Shown here: positions 18,942-28,830 of the stretch, piece by piece | Layout: every line of letters starts with the position of its first letter | Position numbering within the stretch: position 1 is the first letter of the stretch | NCBI GenBank assembly: GCA_013867335.1 | Contig: JACEMX010000146.1 | Span: forward strand, 1 to 34,454 | Direction: 5' to 3' | DNA: 34,454 nucleotides | Origin: Candidatus Nitrosomaritimum aestuariumsis | GTDB taxonomy: Archaea; Thermoproteota; Nitrososphaeria; Nitrososphaerales; Nitrosopumilaceae | Translations under genes and position numbers: made by a program | The notes under the pieces: generated by a model | The model's input: the letters and a program-made list of their open reading frames with translations, nothing else | Told to the model about the DNA's origin: nothing | Databases searched by the model: none

Positions 18942-20465
18942 ATGGATAAAATAGTTGTTTTAGATTTTGGTTCGCAATACAGTCATCTTATCTGTAGAAG
19001 AATACGAGAGTTTTCAGTTTATGCAGAACTTGTTCCATATGATATTTCACTAGAAGAATTAAAAAAACATAATCCAAAGGGAATCATTTTTTCAGGAGGG
19101 CCATCAAGTGTATACAATTCAGATGCTCCAACTCCAGCTGAAGGAATTTTTGACACTAGTTTACCTCTTCTTGGAATTTGTTATGGACATCAGTTAATCG
19201 TAAACAAATATGGTGGAAAAGTAAAACGAGCAAACAAAGAATATGGTTCATCTCTGCTAACAATAGATAACGATAAAGATCTTCTGAGTGGAGTTGGTGA
19301 ATCCGTAAGAGCATGGATGAGTCATGGAGATGAGGCAGAAGAGATTCCTCCTGGTTTTCAAGTGATTGGTCATACTGAAAGTGCAAAGGCTGCTGCAATT
19401 GCTTCGGAGGAAAAATCAATTTATGGAATTCAGTTTCATCCCGAAGTTGTTCACACGGAACAGGGTACAGAGATTCTCAAAAATTTTGTTCTCAAAGTTT
19501 GTGGCGCTAGTCAAGATTGGACTATGGAGGGATTTATCGAAACCGAGGTAGAGAAATTATCAAAAATCCAAGGAAATGTCTTGTGTGGAGTAAGTGGTGG
19601 AATAGATTCTACAGTTGCGGCCTTGCTAATACATAGAGCAATTGGAGATAGGCTAAAGTGTGTTTTTGTAGATAATGGTCTTTTGAGATTAGATGAAGCA
19701 AAAGAAATTGAAGAGATGTTCAAGAATAATTTTAAGGTGAATTTTTCAGCTGTAGATGCGGGAGAAGTTTTTCTAGGTAAACTAAAAGGAATAGAAGATC
19801 CTGAGAAGAAAAGGAAAATTGTTGGTGAAGAGTTTGTTTCAGTTTTTACTGAATTTGCAGAAAAGAATGGCCCATTCAAATGGTTGGCTCAAGGTACTTT
19901 ATACCCAGATGTGATTGAAAGTGGAGTTTCAAAAGGTCCTGCATCAGTCATAAAATCCCATCATAATGTGGGCGGATTACCTGATTGGTTAGATTTAGAG
20001 GTATTAGAACCACTAAAGGAGTTGTACAAAGATGAAGTAAGGGAGATTGCAAAGATTCTAGAAGTTCCTGAGAAATTATTTATGAGACATCCATTCCCTG
20101 GACCAGGTCTTTCTGTAAGAATAATTGGAGAAATTACTCCGAAGAAACTTGAGATTTGTAAATTAGCTAGTAAAATTGTTGAAGAAGAGTTGATGGAAGC
20201 CAATCTCTACCAAAATGTTTGGCAGGCATATGCAGCAGTTGGAGATGATAAAGCAGTCGGAGTAGTAGGAGATGAAAGAAAGTATGGAAATATAGTGATG
20301 ATCAGAGTTGTTGATTCAATTGATGCAATGACTGCAGATTGGACAAGACTTCCACATGGGTTATTGGAAAAAATGAGCAATAGAATAACTAATGAAATTG
20401 AAGATGTGACTTGGGTTACCTATACAATTTCAAGCAAACCTCCAGCTACTATTGAGCCCCAGTAA
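18942..20465 (+). CDS. guaA: GMP synthase (glutamine-hydrolysing), fused GATase + ATP-PPase
   Basis: VLDFGSQYSHLICRRIRE, LLGICYGHQL, QFHPEVVHT, GVSGGIDSTVAA, HPFPGPGLSVRIIG. Confidence 0.96.
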   Translation: MDKIVVLDFGSQYSHLICRRIREFSVYAELVPYDISLEELKKHNPKGIIFSGGPSSVYNSDAPTPAEGIFDTSLPLLGICYGHQLIVNKYGGKVKRANKEYGSSLLTIDNDKDLLSGVGESVRAWMSHGDEAEEIPPGFQVIGHTESAKAAAIASEEKSIYGIQFHPEVVHTEQGTEILKNFVLKVCGASQDWTMEGFIETEVEKLSKIQGNVLCGVSGGIDSTVAALLIHRAIGDRLKCVFVDNGLLRLDEAKEIEEMFKNNFKVNFSAVDAGEVFLGKLKGIEDPEKKRKIVGEEFVSVFTEFAEKNGPFKWLAQGTLYPDVIESGVSKGPASVIKSHHNVGGLPDWLDLEVLEPLKELYKDEVREIAKILEVPEKLFMRHPFPGPGLSVRIIGEITPKKLEICKLASKIVEEELMEANLYQNVWQAYAAVGDDKAVGVVGDERKYGNIVMIRVVDSIDAMTADWTRLPHGLLEKMSNRITNEIEDVTWVTYTISSKPPATIEPQ

Positions 20466-20528
20466 TTGAAATTAATCTGTGCCTAATTCTAGGTGTGGTT
20501 ATTATTTGAGTAGAAAAATCATTCCTGT

Positions 20529-20888
20529 ATGGAGTACCAAAAGATCTGTGATGAAATTGTTGATTGTGATGAACATATTCGTTATGTAGGAATTTATGAT
20601 TATGGAGAACTATACGAAAAAACCAAACCAGGAATCACTAATTATCTTACAAGAGAGGAGACAGAAACTTCGTTATCTCAGGCTATTTACAGATGGTCTA
20701 CAAGGAAAAAAACCATCACCAAAATTGGAAAGCCAATTTTTGCAATGGCAAAATATGAAAAAGTATACCGGATTACTCTTCCAGTAGGTGGTGCAGGATT
20801 AATTTTAGTAAGCACGGAATTAACTGCCAATGTAAATGAAATTGTGGATAAAATTTTGAAAATCCAATCAAAGTATTTAGAAAATTAA
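20529..20888 (+). CDS. Small hypothetical protein (possible DUF6659-like)
   Basis: Intact 119-aa ORF; family assignment from memory only. Confidence 0.6.
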   Translation: MEYQKICDEIVDCDEHIRYVGIYDYGELYEKTKPGITNYLTREETETSLSQAIYRWSTRKKTITKIGKPIFAMAKYEKVYRITLPVGGAGLILVSTELTANVNEIVDKILKIQSKYLEN

Positions 20889-20937
20889 AATTGATTATTG
20901 TAAAACTACTTTAATACAAATTTGGTTTATAGAAAAC

Positions 20938-21399
20938 ATGGTAAAAATCCCAAGTGAGATTAAAGAGTTTATCGAGGAGCAGGGTATTTTTGTAGTAGGT
21001 ACTACAAGTGGGGGAAATATTGTAAATGTGTCACCAAGAATTTTCTTTAAAATTGAGGAAGAGGTAGTTTACTGGTTAGATTTTTTTAAACATAAATCAT
21101 ACAAAAATTTCAAAGCGAATCCTTGGACCACTCTTGCAGTATTTAACAAAGATAACTTGAAAGGGTATCAATTTCGTGGAACTGTTAGTTTTATCACTGA
21201 TGAACCAACAAAAAATCAAATAAAAAATTCTATAATATCTGAAACTCTTGCAAGATCATCATCTCAGAAAATCAAATCGCTTTCCAATCAAGAAGCTGAA
21301 GTAATTCAATTCGAAGTAAAGGTTTGTTATTCATTAAACCCAGAAGAATACTCAGACATGTCAATCGGATCAGATGTTGATTCCACCCAAATGTTTTGA
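20938..21399 (+). CDS. Pyridoxamine 5'-phosphate oxidase-family (FMN-binding split-barrel) protein
   Basis: FVVGTTSGGNIVNVSPRIFFKIEEEVVYWLDFFKHKSYKNFKANPWTTLAVF. Confidence 0.8.
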   Translation: MVKIPSEIKEFIEEQGIFVVGTTSGGNIVNVSPRIFFKIEEEVVYWLDFFKHKSYKNFKANPWTTLAVFNKDNLKGYQFRGTVSFITDEPTKNQIKNSIISETLARSSSQKIKSLSNQEAEVIQFEVKVCYSLNPEEYSDMSIGSDVDSTQMF

Positions 21400-21439
21400 T
21401 AGTAATCTAATAAATAATCAAAAATTTTTCAAATTCAAT

Positions 21440-21700
21440 ATGGATTTTCATGTGTTTGATACCTATGTTAAAGCAAAAGATGGGCATACTATGCACTTTG
21501 ATGTGATTACTGACAATAAAGAAATTGAAAGGGCAATAGAGTATGCAAAAAAATGGCTTTCTTCAATAGGCGAAAATGATGCAAAGGTAACGCTAGAAGA
21601 ATGCAGATTTTGTCATTCTCAGTCAGTACCTGAAGAAATTGAGATTGAGATTATGACTGATGGATATTATATTTCTAAAATGGAAGGATGTCCAGAGTAA
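21440..21700 (+). CDS. DUF2024-family protein
   Basis: MDFHVFDTYVKAKDGHTMHFDV...EECRFCHSQSV; start revised from the track's 21374 to ATG at 21440, which avoids overlap with the upstream gene. Confidence 0.7.
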   Translation: MDFHVFDTYVKAKDGHTMHFDVITDNKEIERAIEYAKKWLSSIGENDAKVTLEECRFCHSQSVPEEIEIEIMTDGYYISKMEGCPE

Positions 21701-21701
21701 T

Positions 21702-22583
21702 CTAATTTAGCAAAGCAGCCCCAAATACTCCTGCCGAATCTCCAAGACTGTTTTTCAAGATTGGAGTGTCAACTAGATCGCTGAATACTTTTTTGTATAC
21801 ATTTTTGATCCCATCCGTATAAAGAAAATCAATATTGGATAATCCTCCTCCCATAACAATAACATCAGGATCTAAGATATCTATTACATTTGCAAGACTT
21901 GTTCCAAAATTATCCAAAAAATTTTCTTTCCATTGTACAAATTTAGGATCCTTGGAATTTACTATATTAGGTAAGGATTCTTTTGTTCCAGTTAATGTCT
22001 CCCAATTTTTTTCAAGAGCAGGTCCGCTGATGTAGGTTTCCACGCATCCTTTTTTGCCGCAATAACATTGGTTTCCATTTTTGTATAAGGTGTGATGGCC
22101 CCATTCTCCCGCAATGTTTGTTCTACCATGATGAATTTTACCATCAATAACAATTCCTCCACCTACACCTGTTCCCATAATTACACCAAAAACTACTGAA
22201 TGGTTTTTTGCACAACCCATATTTGCCTCGGATATTGCAAAACAATTTGCATCATTTTCCATCATAATTTTTTGTTTAAGATTTTCTTCAAGATCCTCTT
22301 TCAAAGGCATACCTATCAGACATTGAGTATTGCTATTTTTTAACAAGCCCGTTTTTTTTGATATTGCACCAGGGGTACAGATACCAACAGTAAAATCATT
22401 GATGTTTTGTGAAAGTCCATTTACTAAAGAAGAGATTTGATTTATTATTTCTCGATAATTTTCTTTTGGTGTTGGAACTCTAACACGCTTAATAGTACTT
22501 AGAGTATCATCAAGAAGTATTCCTTCAATTTTAGTTCCACCGAGGTCGATTCCTATTTTATACACAAAGCATCTAATGAGCAA
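21702..22583 (-). CDS. ROK-family sugar kinase (glucokinase-like)
   Basis: IGIDLGGTKIEGILLD, GTGVGGGIVIDGKIHHGRTNIAGEWGHH, CYCGKKGCVETYISGPAL. Confidence 0.9.
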   Translation of the reverse strand: MLIRCFVYKIGIDLGGTKIEGILLDDTLSTIKRVRVPTPKENYREIINQISSLVNGLSQNINDFTVGICTPGAISKKTGLLKNSNTQCLIGMPLKEDLEENLKQKIMMENDANCFAISEANMGCAKNHSVVFGVIMGTGVGGGIVIDGKIHHGRTNIAGEWGHHTLYKNGNQCYCGKKGCVETYISGPALEKNWETLTGTKESLPNIVNSKDPKFVQWKENFLDNFGTSLANVIDILDPDVIVMGGGLSNIDFLYTDGIKNVYKKVFSDLVDTPILKNSLGDSAGVFGAALLN

Positions 22584-22610
22584 GAACGGTTAAGTTTTCA
22601 GGAAAAATTT

Positions 22611-24224
22611 CTAGTGTCCTGGCATTCCACCAGGTGCACCTGAACTTGCAATTACATCATCGATTCTAAGAATCATGCAAGCTGCCTCAGTTGCAGATTT
22701 TATGATTTGTTCTTTTACTGCAATTGGTTCTACTACATCAATTGATAACATATCTGCAATCCTTGTATTTTTAGCATCAATTCCGGTCCATTTTCTACCT
22801 TGGCTTTGTTTTGCCCTGAGTTTTGCCATTGTATCAATTGGATCCATGCCTGCATTTTCAGCAATTGTTAAAGGAATTATCTCAAGAGCTTCTGCGTATT
22901 TTTTAATTGCAAGTTGTTCTCTGCCATCAAAGTTATCAGCCCAATCTTTTAGAAGTGATGCAGCATAAGATTCTGGTGCTCCACCACCTGCAACAATTTC
23001 AGGTTTTTCAATTACATCCTTTACTACCATAAGAGAGTCATGAATTGAACGGTCAACCTCATCAATTACTCTCTGAGAACCACCTCTGATTAACATTGTA
23101 ACAGATTGAGGGTTTCTACAGCCTTCAATGAAGACCCATTTGTCAGATTCTACTTTCTTTTGATGGACTAGATTTGCAGCTCCAAGATCTTTTTCTGTAA
23201 GATCTTCAAGATTTGCTGAAACACGGCCGCCTGTTGCTTTTCCAAGTTTTATCATGTCGCTTTCTTTGACACGACGAACGGCCAAAATTCCATATTTAGC
23301 AAGATAGTGTTGAGCAATATCATCAATGCCCTTTTGACAAATTAAGACATTACATCCAATGTCATGGAGTTTGTCAACCATTGTTTTTAGCATTCTATTT
23401 TCTTCTTCTAGGAACATCTGCATTTGTGTTGGATCTGAAATTCTAATTTCAGAACTCATTTCAGTTTTTTCAATTTCGAGAGCAGTGTTTAGAAGAGCAA
23501 TTTTTGCATTTTCAATACGAGTTGGCATACCGCTGTGGACTATTTCTTTGTCCAGAACTATACCTTTTACAATTTGTGTGTCTTGTATAGAACCACCTGT
23601 TTTCTTTTCTACTTTGATATTATCAAGATCTACACTGTAATTATCGCCTTTCTTTGTAGCAATATTTAGGATAGAATCAACAACTACTTTAGATAAGGTA
23701 TCACTGTCTTCAGAAATTAATTTTGATTCCATACTGGTTACTGCAATTTTTAATAATGATTCTTTATCGTCAGGTTTGATTTTCTTTGCCATTTCTGAGT
23801 AAATTTCTAATGTTTTTTCTGATGCTGCTTGATAACCATCGACTATTACTGAGGCATGAACATCTTTTTTCAAAAGATCCTCTGCCTTTGCCAAAAGAGT
23901 TCCTCCAAAAACTACTGATGAAGTAGTTCCATCTCCAACTTCATTATCAACGGTTTTTGATATTTCAACCATCATTTTTGCGGCTGGATGCTGGACATCG
24001 ATTTCTTTCAAAATTGTTGCACCATCATTGGTAATTGTAACATCTCCTAACGAATCAACTAGCATTTTATCTAGACCACGTGGACCGAGGCTGCTTTTAA
24101 CCAAATTTGCTACCAATTTTGCGGCTGCAATATTGTTTTGTTGAGCATCTTTACCTTTTTGTTGTAATGCACTCTCTTTTAGAACTAATACAGGTCCATT
24201 TGGTCCTTGTTGAATTGATGCCAT
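22611..24224 (-). CDS. Thermosome (group II chaperonin) subunit
   Basis: [52 protein letters not shown]-terminal GGMPGH. Confidence 0.97.
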   Translation of the reverse strand: MASIQQGPNGPVLVLKESALQQKGKDAQQNNIAAAKLVANLVKSSLGPRGLDKMLVDSLGDVTITNDGATILKEIDVQHPAAKMMVEISKTVDNEVGDGTTSSVVFGGTLLAKAEDLLKKDVHASVIVDGYQAASEKTLEIYSEMAKKIKPDDKESLLKIAVTSMESKLISEDSDTLSKVVVDSILNIATKKGDNYSVDLDNIKVEKKTGGSIQDTQIVKGIVLDKEIVHSGMPTRIENAKIALLNTALEIEKTEMSSEIRISDPTQMQMFLEEENRMLKTMVDKLHDIGCNVLICQKGIDDIAQHYLAKYGILAVRRVKESDMIKLGKATGGRVSANLEDLTEKDLGAANLVHQKKVESDKWVFIEGCRNPQSVTMLIRGGSQRVIDEVDRSIHDSLMVVKDVIEKPEIVAGGGAPESYAASLLKDWADNFDGREQLAIKKYAEALEIIPLTIAENAGMDPIDTMAKLRAKQSQGRKWTGIDAKNTRIADMLSIDVVEPIAVKEQIIKSATEAACMILRIDDVIASSGAPGGMPGH

Positions 24225-24236
24225 TAAGATTCAGCT

Positions 24237-24254
24237 TCAATCCCCTGAATCCCC
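24237..24254. repeat. Tandem 9-bp direct repeat in the thermosome upstream region
   Basis: TCAATCCCC TGAATCCCC (one mismatch), between an AT-rich element (24255-24266) and the thermosome start at 24224. Confidence 0.5.
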
Positions 24255-24268
24255 CTTTTTAATATTAC

Positions 24269-26032
24269 TTAGATGATCGGGTTGATGTATGCTCTTTTTT
24301 TGACATCAATGATTCCTCTTGAAAGAATTCTGACAGAAGGTAAGGCCAAAAATGGTAGAAACAAAGGAATTAGATGTGGCCTTGAGAATTTACATCCAGA
24401 ATCAACTATACTATTATTGACATTCTCAAAATTTGATGAAACCTTTTCAAAAGAATCAGTCGAGACGATTCCTGCAAAAGGTAATGGTAGTAGAGCATCT
24501 GTTTTTCCAGAACTTACCACGACTAAACCACCCTGAGTTTTTCGTAATGTGTTTGCGGCTAGAGCCATATCAGAATCATTTGAGCCAATAACAATCAAAT
24601 CATTTTCATGAAAACTCCAAGTTGAAGCAAAGGCACCAATATTGGCTCCAAAATTCTCTAAAAATCCCACAACATGATTTTTGGTTCCGTGAATTCTATC
24701 AAACGCTGCTACTTTCCATACATCCTTGTCAAGAGAGGAATTTACTTTACCTTCAGATACCTCTAATTCAGAAGTACCAAGTTTGGTGATAATTTCAGTC
24801 TGCATAAATATTGTATTTACATTAACTTGCTTCTTTTTTGATTTAATTTCAAAATCACTACTTGAAAATTTTTTAGTTTTTACAGTATTTTTAATCCATG
24901 CAGGGATAGTTTTCTTTCTGAGAGGTGCCACAATGCTTCCATTTGAAGCGACTAATTTTCCTCCAACAAAAACTTTTGATGGCTTTACATTCTTTAAATC
25001 ATCAAAAATGAGAATATCTGCAAGCTTTCCAGGTGCAAGTCCTCCCAGATCTTTTCCCATCTTATAATAATCAAAACAATTTCTGGAAGCCATTGTTATA
25101 GCATCAATAGGTTCCAGTCCAAGTTTTACTGATTCTCTAATACAATGATCAATGTGTCCATATTTTGTAATGTCTAGTGGATCAAGACCATCAGAGCAAA
25201 ACATTAACCGGTCTAGATAGATTTTGTTTGACAATACGCTTGGAATGATATCTTTCAGATCACGTCTGATAGAACCTTCTCTAATCATTATCCACATTCC
25301 TAATCTCAATCTATCTAATACTTGATCATAGTTTGTAGGTTCATGGCAAGATAAAATCCCAGATGAAACATACGCGTTTAATTTTTTTTCACTTGCTCCT
25401 GCAGTATGACCATTTATGATGCAATCATTATCAATCATAGAAGAAATAGATTTCATTGTTTTAGGGTCCCGTAATGTTACCTTGGTCCAAGAAAAAACTT
25501 CTCCAAGACCTAAAACATTTGGGTGCTTAATTGCAGATTTTTCTTGAGTTAGTGATAGAGTTTTACTGTTGCTGAATTTTCTATCAACTGGAAGTCCGCC
25601 AGGAACTACCTGAAAAATTCTTATCGGTAGATTTTCTCCAAGTTTGAGAAATTCTTGGAATCCCTTGTATCCTGCTGCACTTACAATATCAATAGGATCA
25701 GAAAACAAAGATGTAACTCCACAAAGAAGAGATTTTTTTGCAAGTTCAGAGGGCAGAACAAACTGATCAATGTGAACATGAGGATCAGCAAATCCTGGAC
25801 TCACGTACTTTTCTTTTACATCAATAACTGCAGTTTTTGGACCAATTGTATGACTGGCGTCGGGACCAACATATGCAATTCTATCACCTATAATCGAAAT
25901 CTGTGTTTTTGGAATAATTTCTCTAGTGTAAACAGATACCAAAGAGCAGTTTTTTAAAACGAGATCGGCTTTTTTGTCTCCCATTGCTACAGAATTCAAT
26001 GAATTGATTGATTTTGATAGGCTGCTAGTCAC
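24269..26032 (-). CDS. ade: Adenine deaminase
   Basis: VSPGFADPHVHIDQFVLPSELAK, VFSWTKVTLRDPKTM, INGHTAG, CSDGLDPLDI, LGGLAPGKLADILIFDD. Confidence 0.88.
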   Translation of the reverse strand: MTSSLSKSINSLNSVAMGDKKADLVLKNCSLVSVYTREIIPKTQISIIGDRIAYVGPDASHTIGPKTAVIDVKEKYVSPGFADPHVHIDQFVLPSELAKKSLLCGVTSLFSDPIDIVSAAGYKGFQEFLKLGENLPIRIFQVVPGGLPVDRKFSNSKTLSLTQEKSAIKHPNVLGLGEVFSWTKVTLRDPKTMKSISSMIDNDCIINGHTAGASEKKLNAYVSSGILSCHEPTNYDQVLDRLRLGMWIMIREGSIRRDLKDIIPSVLSNKIYLDRLMFCSDGLDPLDITKYGHIDHCIRESVKLGLEPIDAITMASRNCFDYYKMGKDLGGLAPGKLADILIFDDLKNVKPSKVFVGGKLVASNGSIVAPLRKKTIPAWIKNTVKTKKFSSSDFEIKSKKKQVNVNTIFMQTEIITKLGTSELEVSEGKVNSSLDKDVWKVAAFDRIHGTKNHVVGFLENFGANIGAFASTWSFHENDLIVIGSNDSDMALAANTLRKTQGGLVVVSSGKTDALLPLPFAGIVSTDSFEKVSSNFENVNNSIVDSGCKFSRPHLIPLFLPFLALPSVRILSRGIIDVKKRAYINPII

Positions 26033-26070
26033 ATATTTTTTTGGGCTTTGCGCCTATTATAGATTCAATG

Positions 26071-26079
26071 CTTAAATTA
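26071..26079 (+). promoter_or_regulatory. TATA-like element for rpl44e-rps27e
   Basis: cttaaatta centred about 27 nt upstream of ATG 26102. Confidence 0.45.
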
Positions 26080-26101
26080 CCGTGGAGTCGGTTTTTCTGA
26101 T

Positions 26102-26383
26102 ATGAACATCCCAAAGACTATGCGAAAGTATTGTCCAAAATGTAAAACGCATACTGAACAAAAAATATCGATTTACAAGGCCGGGAAAAGGCGAGGTTCA
26201 GCACGGGGAGAACGAAGACACGCAGAGAGAAAACAAGGATATGGTGGACAAAAATTCCCAAAACTTGCCAAACCTGCAAAAGTTACAAAAAAAGTTACTC
26301 CACTAATTACTTGTACAGTATGTAAAAAGAAATACAATAAACAGGGTGTCAGAATTAAGAAATTTGAGTTGGTAGCAGCATGA
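26102..26383 (+). CDS. rpl44e: Large ribosomal subunit protein eL42 (L44e)
   Basis: MNIPKTMRKYCPKCKTHTEQKISIYKAGKRRGSARGERRHAERKQGYGGQKFPK. Confidence 0.96.
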   Translation: MNIPKTMRKYCPKCKTHTEQKISIYKAGKRRGSARGERRHAERKQGYGGQKFPKLAKPAKVTKKVTPLITCTVCKKKYNKQGVRIKKFELVAA

Positions 26384-26577
26384 AGAAAGATCATATCGAA
26401 ATTCCAAAACCATCAAGCAAATTCCAAAAAGTGGATTGTAGTGAGTGTGGAGAGCAGCAAATTGTGTACTCTCATGCATCAACAACTATTGCTTGCAACT
26501 CTTGTGGAAATAACATAGCAGAGCCAACAGGTTCTAAAGCAAAAATTAACGGCAAAATTTCAGGTAGTGCCGAGTAA
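26380..26577 (+). CDS. rps27e: Small ribosomal subunit protein eS27 (S27e)
   Basis: FQKVDCSECGEQQIVYSHASTTIACNSCGN zinc ribbon; ATGA overlap with L44e. Confidence 0.95.
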   Translation: MKKDHIEIPKPSSKFQKVDCSECGEQQIVYSHASTTIACNSCGNNIAEPTGSKAKINGKISGSAE

Positions 26578-27144
26578 GACATAGTCTTCTTTTGTATTTA
26601 CATTAAATCCTATTCTCTTATCATCTATAATTACAAAATTTTCTTCAATGTTATCCAAGTTGGAAATTTTTTTAGAATTAATCATGGAAATTCCAGAGTA
26701 ATAACAAACTTGATTCTCATAATTAACCTCATAATTTGAAGAGATTCCTAATTTTTTCAGAAAGTTTTTTGTAACAAGAATTGAAGTCCAAAGATGATTC
26801 TCATCGTATAAGGATGTAATTTTTTTAATTATGTTTTGATCTAATAGTGGCAAATCAGCTGAGGTAACAAAGACAGAATCTCCTATAGATTGTAGTATGT
26901 TGTTTAAATCTTGTACATAACCTTGGCCTGTTGAATCAATTATTTTATAATTATTTTCTAAAAGTAACTTTTTTGTTTTTGGAGAATTTGGGCTGGTGAT
27001 GAAAATAATTTCAGAAAAACAATCAGAATCAGATAAAGCATCAGCTACATGTAAGATTATAGGTTTTTTGTACGGTAGTAATAATTTTTCATCAGATGAT
27101 TTCATTCTACTGCCTTTACCACCAGCCATCACAATTGCAATCAT
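26560..27144 (-). CDS. cobY: GTP:adenosylcobinamide-phosphate guanylyltransferase CobY
   Basis: MIAIVMAGGKGSRMKSSDEKLLLPYKKPII, SVFVTSADLPLL; cobalamin operon context. Confidence 0.85.
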   Translation of the reverse strand: MIAIVMAGGKGSRMKSSDEKLLLPYKKPIILHVADALSDSDCFSEIIFITSPNSPKTKKLLLENNYKIIDSTGQGYVQDLNNILQSIGDSVFVTSADLPLLDQNIIKKITSLYDENHLWTSILVTKNFLKKLGISSNYEVNYENQVCYYSGISMINSKKISNLDNIEENFVIIDDKRIGFNVNTKEDYVLLGTT

Positions 27145-27866
27145 AATGAAACAAATACCAAAACTGATGCTAGACGAGATAATTCATTTGCTGTTCCTAA
27201 AATATCGCCTGTAATTCCACCAAAACTTCTCGTAGATAAAGCAAGTAAAAATAAAGTTAGAGTTGTTCCAGCCGCAAAAATAATCATTCCTGTAGTTCCT
27301 CCTAATGCAATTAATGGGATTAAGGTGATAGTTGTTGTAACTAGGAGTTTTTTTCTATTTTTCATTAGTTCAACAAAAGGAGAATTTGAGCCTACAGATG
27401 CAGATTTTCCTAAACTAGCCATCAAAACCATAGAATATTTTGCAACAATTTCACTAAGCAGGATTGCTAAAAATAATTCAAAGCCACCAGAAAGAGAGAA
27501 TGCTATAATCAAACCAACAAGATACAAAACAATAGCAACAATACCAGCTGATCCTGTTGCTAAGTCCTTCATTGCAGAGAGTTTTTTTTCTTTTGTACCC
27601 TTTGTCATAAGGCCGTCTGCAAAATCTGCCAAGCCATCAGTGTGATGAATACCGGTAATCAATGCAAGAGAAGCTACTACAAGAAGACTTACAATCAAAG
27701 GATCTAGAAAGAAAGAAAGGCCAAACCCTATGGAACCAACAAGTAAACCAATTGCTATTCCAACAATTGGAAAAAGATACATGTATTTTGCAACAGTTTC
27801 AAGATTTGCACTACCAGTTGGAATTATCGTAAGAAATGAAAATATGGATCCTATTTCTTTAAGCAT
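27141..27866 (-). CDS. cobS: Adenosylcobinamide-GDP ribazoletransferase CobS
   Basis: IGSIFSFLTIIPTG, GIHHTDGLADFADGLM, SFGGITGDILGTANE. Confidence 0.92.
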   Translation of the reverse strand: MLKEIGSIFSFLTIIPTGSANLETVAKYMYLFPIVGIAIGLLVGSIGFGLSFFLDPLIVSLLVVASLALITGIHHTDGLADFADGLMTKGTKEKKLSAMKDLATGSAGIVAIVLYLVGLIIAFSLSGGFELFLAILLSEIVAKYSMVLMASLGKSASVGSNSPFVELMKNRKKLLVTTTITLIPLIALGGTTGMIIFAAGTTLTLFLLALSTRSFGGITGDILGTANELSRLASVLVFVSL

Positions 27867-28830
27867 GAACCCACCATCCTAAATAAGAAAGCAATAGAAC
27901 CAATGGAATCACTACAATTCCACTGAAAATAATTGATGTAATTTTCATAATAGATATTGCTGATTTAACATGGTCTTTGGAGAATTCAACATCCCCATCG
28001 CCTAATGAATAATGATTTAGCTTTTCAAATCTGGTTTCCAATGCACCAGCTATTGCTGCCATAGGGTAACCTGCATTCGGACTTGTTGTTTTTCTTCCAT
28101 CACGCATCATTATCTTGTATGAATTTTGCCAGTTATGCCCTAGAATCATGGCACTAAGAACCATTGTTAAGGCTGTCAGTCTGGAGGGAAGATAGTTTAA
28201 GATTTTATCACAGTTGGCAGCAAACCATCCAACGTTTTTGAAAATATTATTTTTGTATCCAATCATAGAATCAGCAGTGTTTATTGCACGATAAACAAAA
28301 GCGCCTGGCAATCCGAATAGTCCAAAATAAAATAACGGTCCAGTAACCCCATCCACCGTATTTTCGCTTACACTTTCGATGACGCCTGAAAACACATGAT
28401 TTTTGTCAAGATTCTTAGTATTTCGTTTCACAATCATGGATAAGTTATCTCTAGCTGCTACAATGTCATTGTTTTCAATTGAGTGTACTACTGCCAAGGC
28501 ATGTCTCTCCATTCCCTTTACGGCAAGAGTTGTTTTTAGAAGAATTCCACTTACAATGATAGAAATTACAATTGTTAGTATATCGGTTGTAATTATATCA
28601 ATTCCCATATCTAAGAAAATAATTAATGATGCAACAATTCCACATACGCTAAGAATCAAAATTATTCCTGTAAATTTTTCTATCAAATCAGACGAGTTTT
28701 TACAAAATGGTGTTAGTTTGGCAATTAAAGAGCCAATCCATGCAGTTGGATGATACTTATTTTTGGGATCACCCAAAGTAAAGTCTAGCAACAAAGCAAA
28801 GAAAATTATCGAGAGAGATTCTATGATCAA
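27859..28830 (-). CDS. cbiB: Adenosylcobinamide-phosphate synthase CbiB
   Basis: LLLDFTLGDPKNKYHPTAWIGSLI, ENTVDGVTGPLFYFGLFGLPGAFVYRAINTADSMIGYK, SPNAGYPMAAIAGAL. Confidence 0.93.
   Translation of the reverse strand: MIIESLSIIFFALLLDFTLGDPKNKYHPTAWIGSLIAKLTPFCKNSSDLIEKFTGIILILSVCGIVASLIIFLDMGIDIITTDILTIVISIIVSGILLKTTLAVKGMERHALAVVHSIENNDIVAARDNLSMIVKRNTKNLDKNHVFSGVIESVSENTVDGVTGPLFYFGLFGLPGAFVYRAINTADSMIGYKNNIFKNVGWFAANCDKILNYLPSRLTALTMVLSAMILGHNWQNSYKIMMRDGRKTTSPNAGYPMAAIAGALETRFEKLNHYSLGDGDVEFSKDHVKSAISIMKITSIIFSGIVVIPLVLLLSYLGWWVHA

Noticed and set aside
19156-20203. Minus-strand ORFs over guaA
   Set aside because: Antisense shadows; low-complexity or hydrophobic composition without domain signatures.
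21374-21439. N-terminal 22-aa extension of the DUF2024 ORF
   Set aside because: Overlaps the upstream gene's end and lacks domain similarity; ATG at 21440 gives a natural N-terminus (MDFHVFDTYV).
24273-25957. Plus-strand ORFs over the adenine deaminase gene (24273-24536, 24726-25067, 25655-25957)
   Set aside because: Antisense shadows of a well-supported CDS.
28827-28830. cbiP short form explained by a frameshift or premature stop
   Set aside because: The sequence right after the stop codes for CbiB in a 4-bp overlap; no GATase remnant is visible in any frame there.
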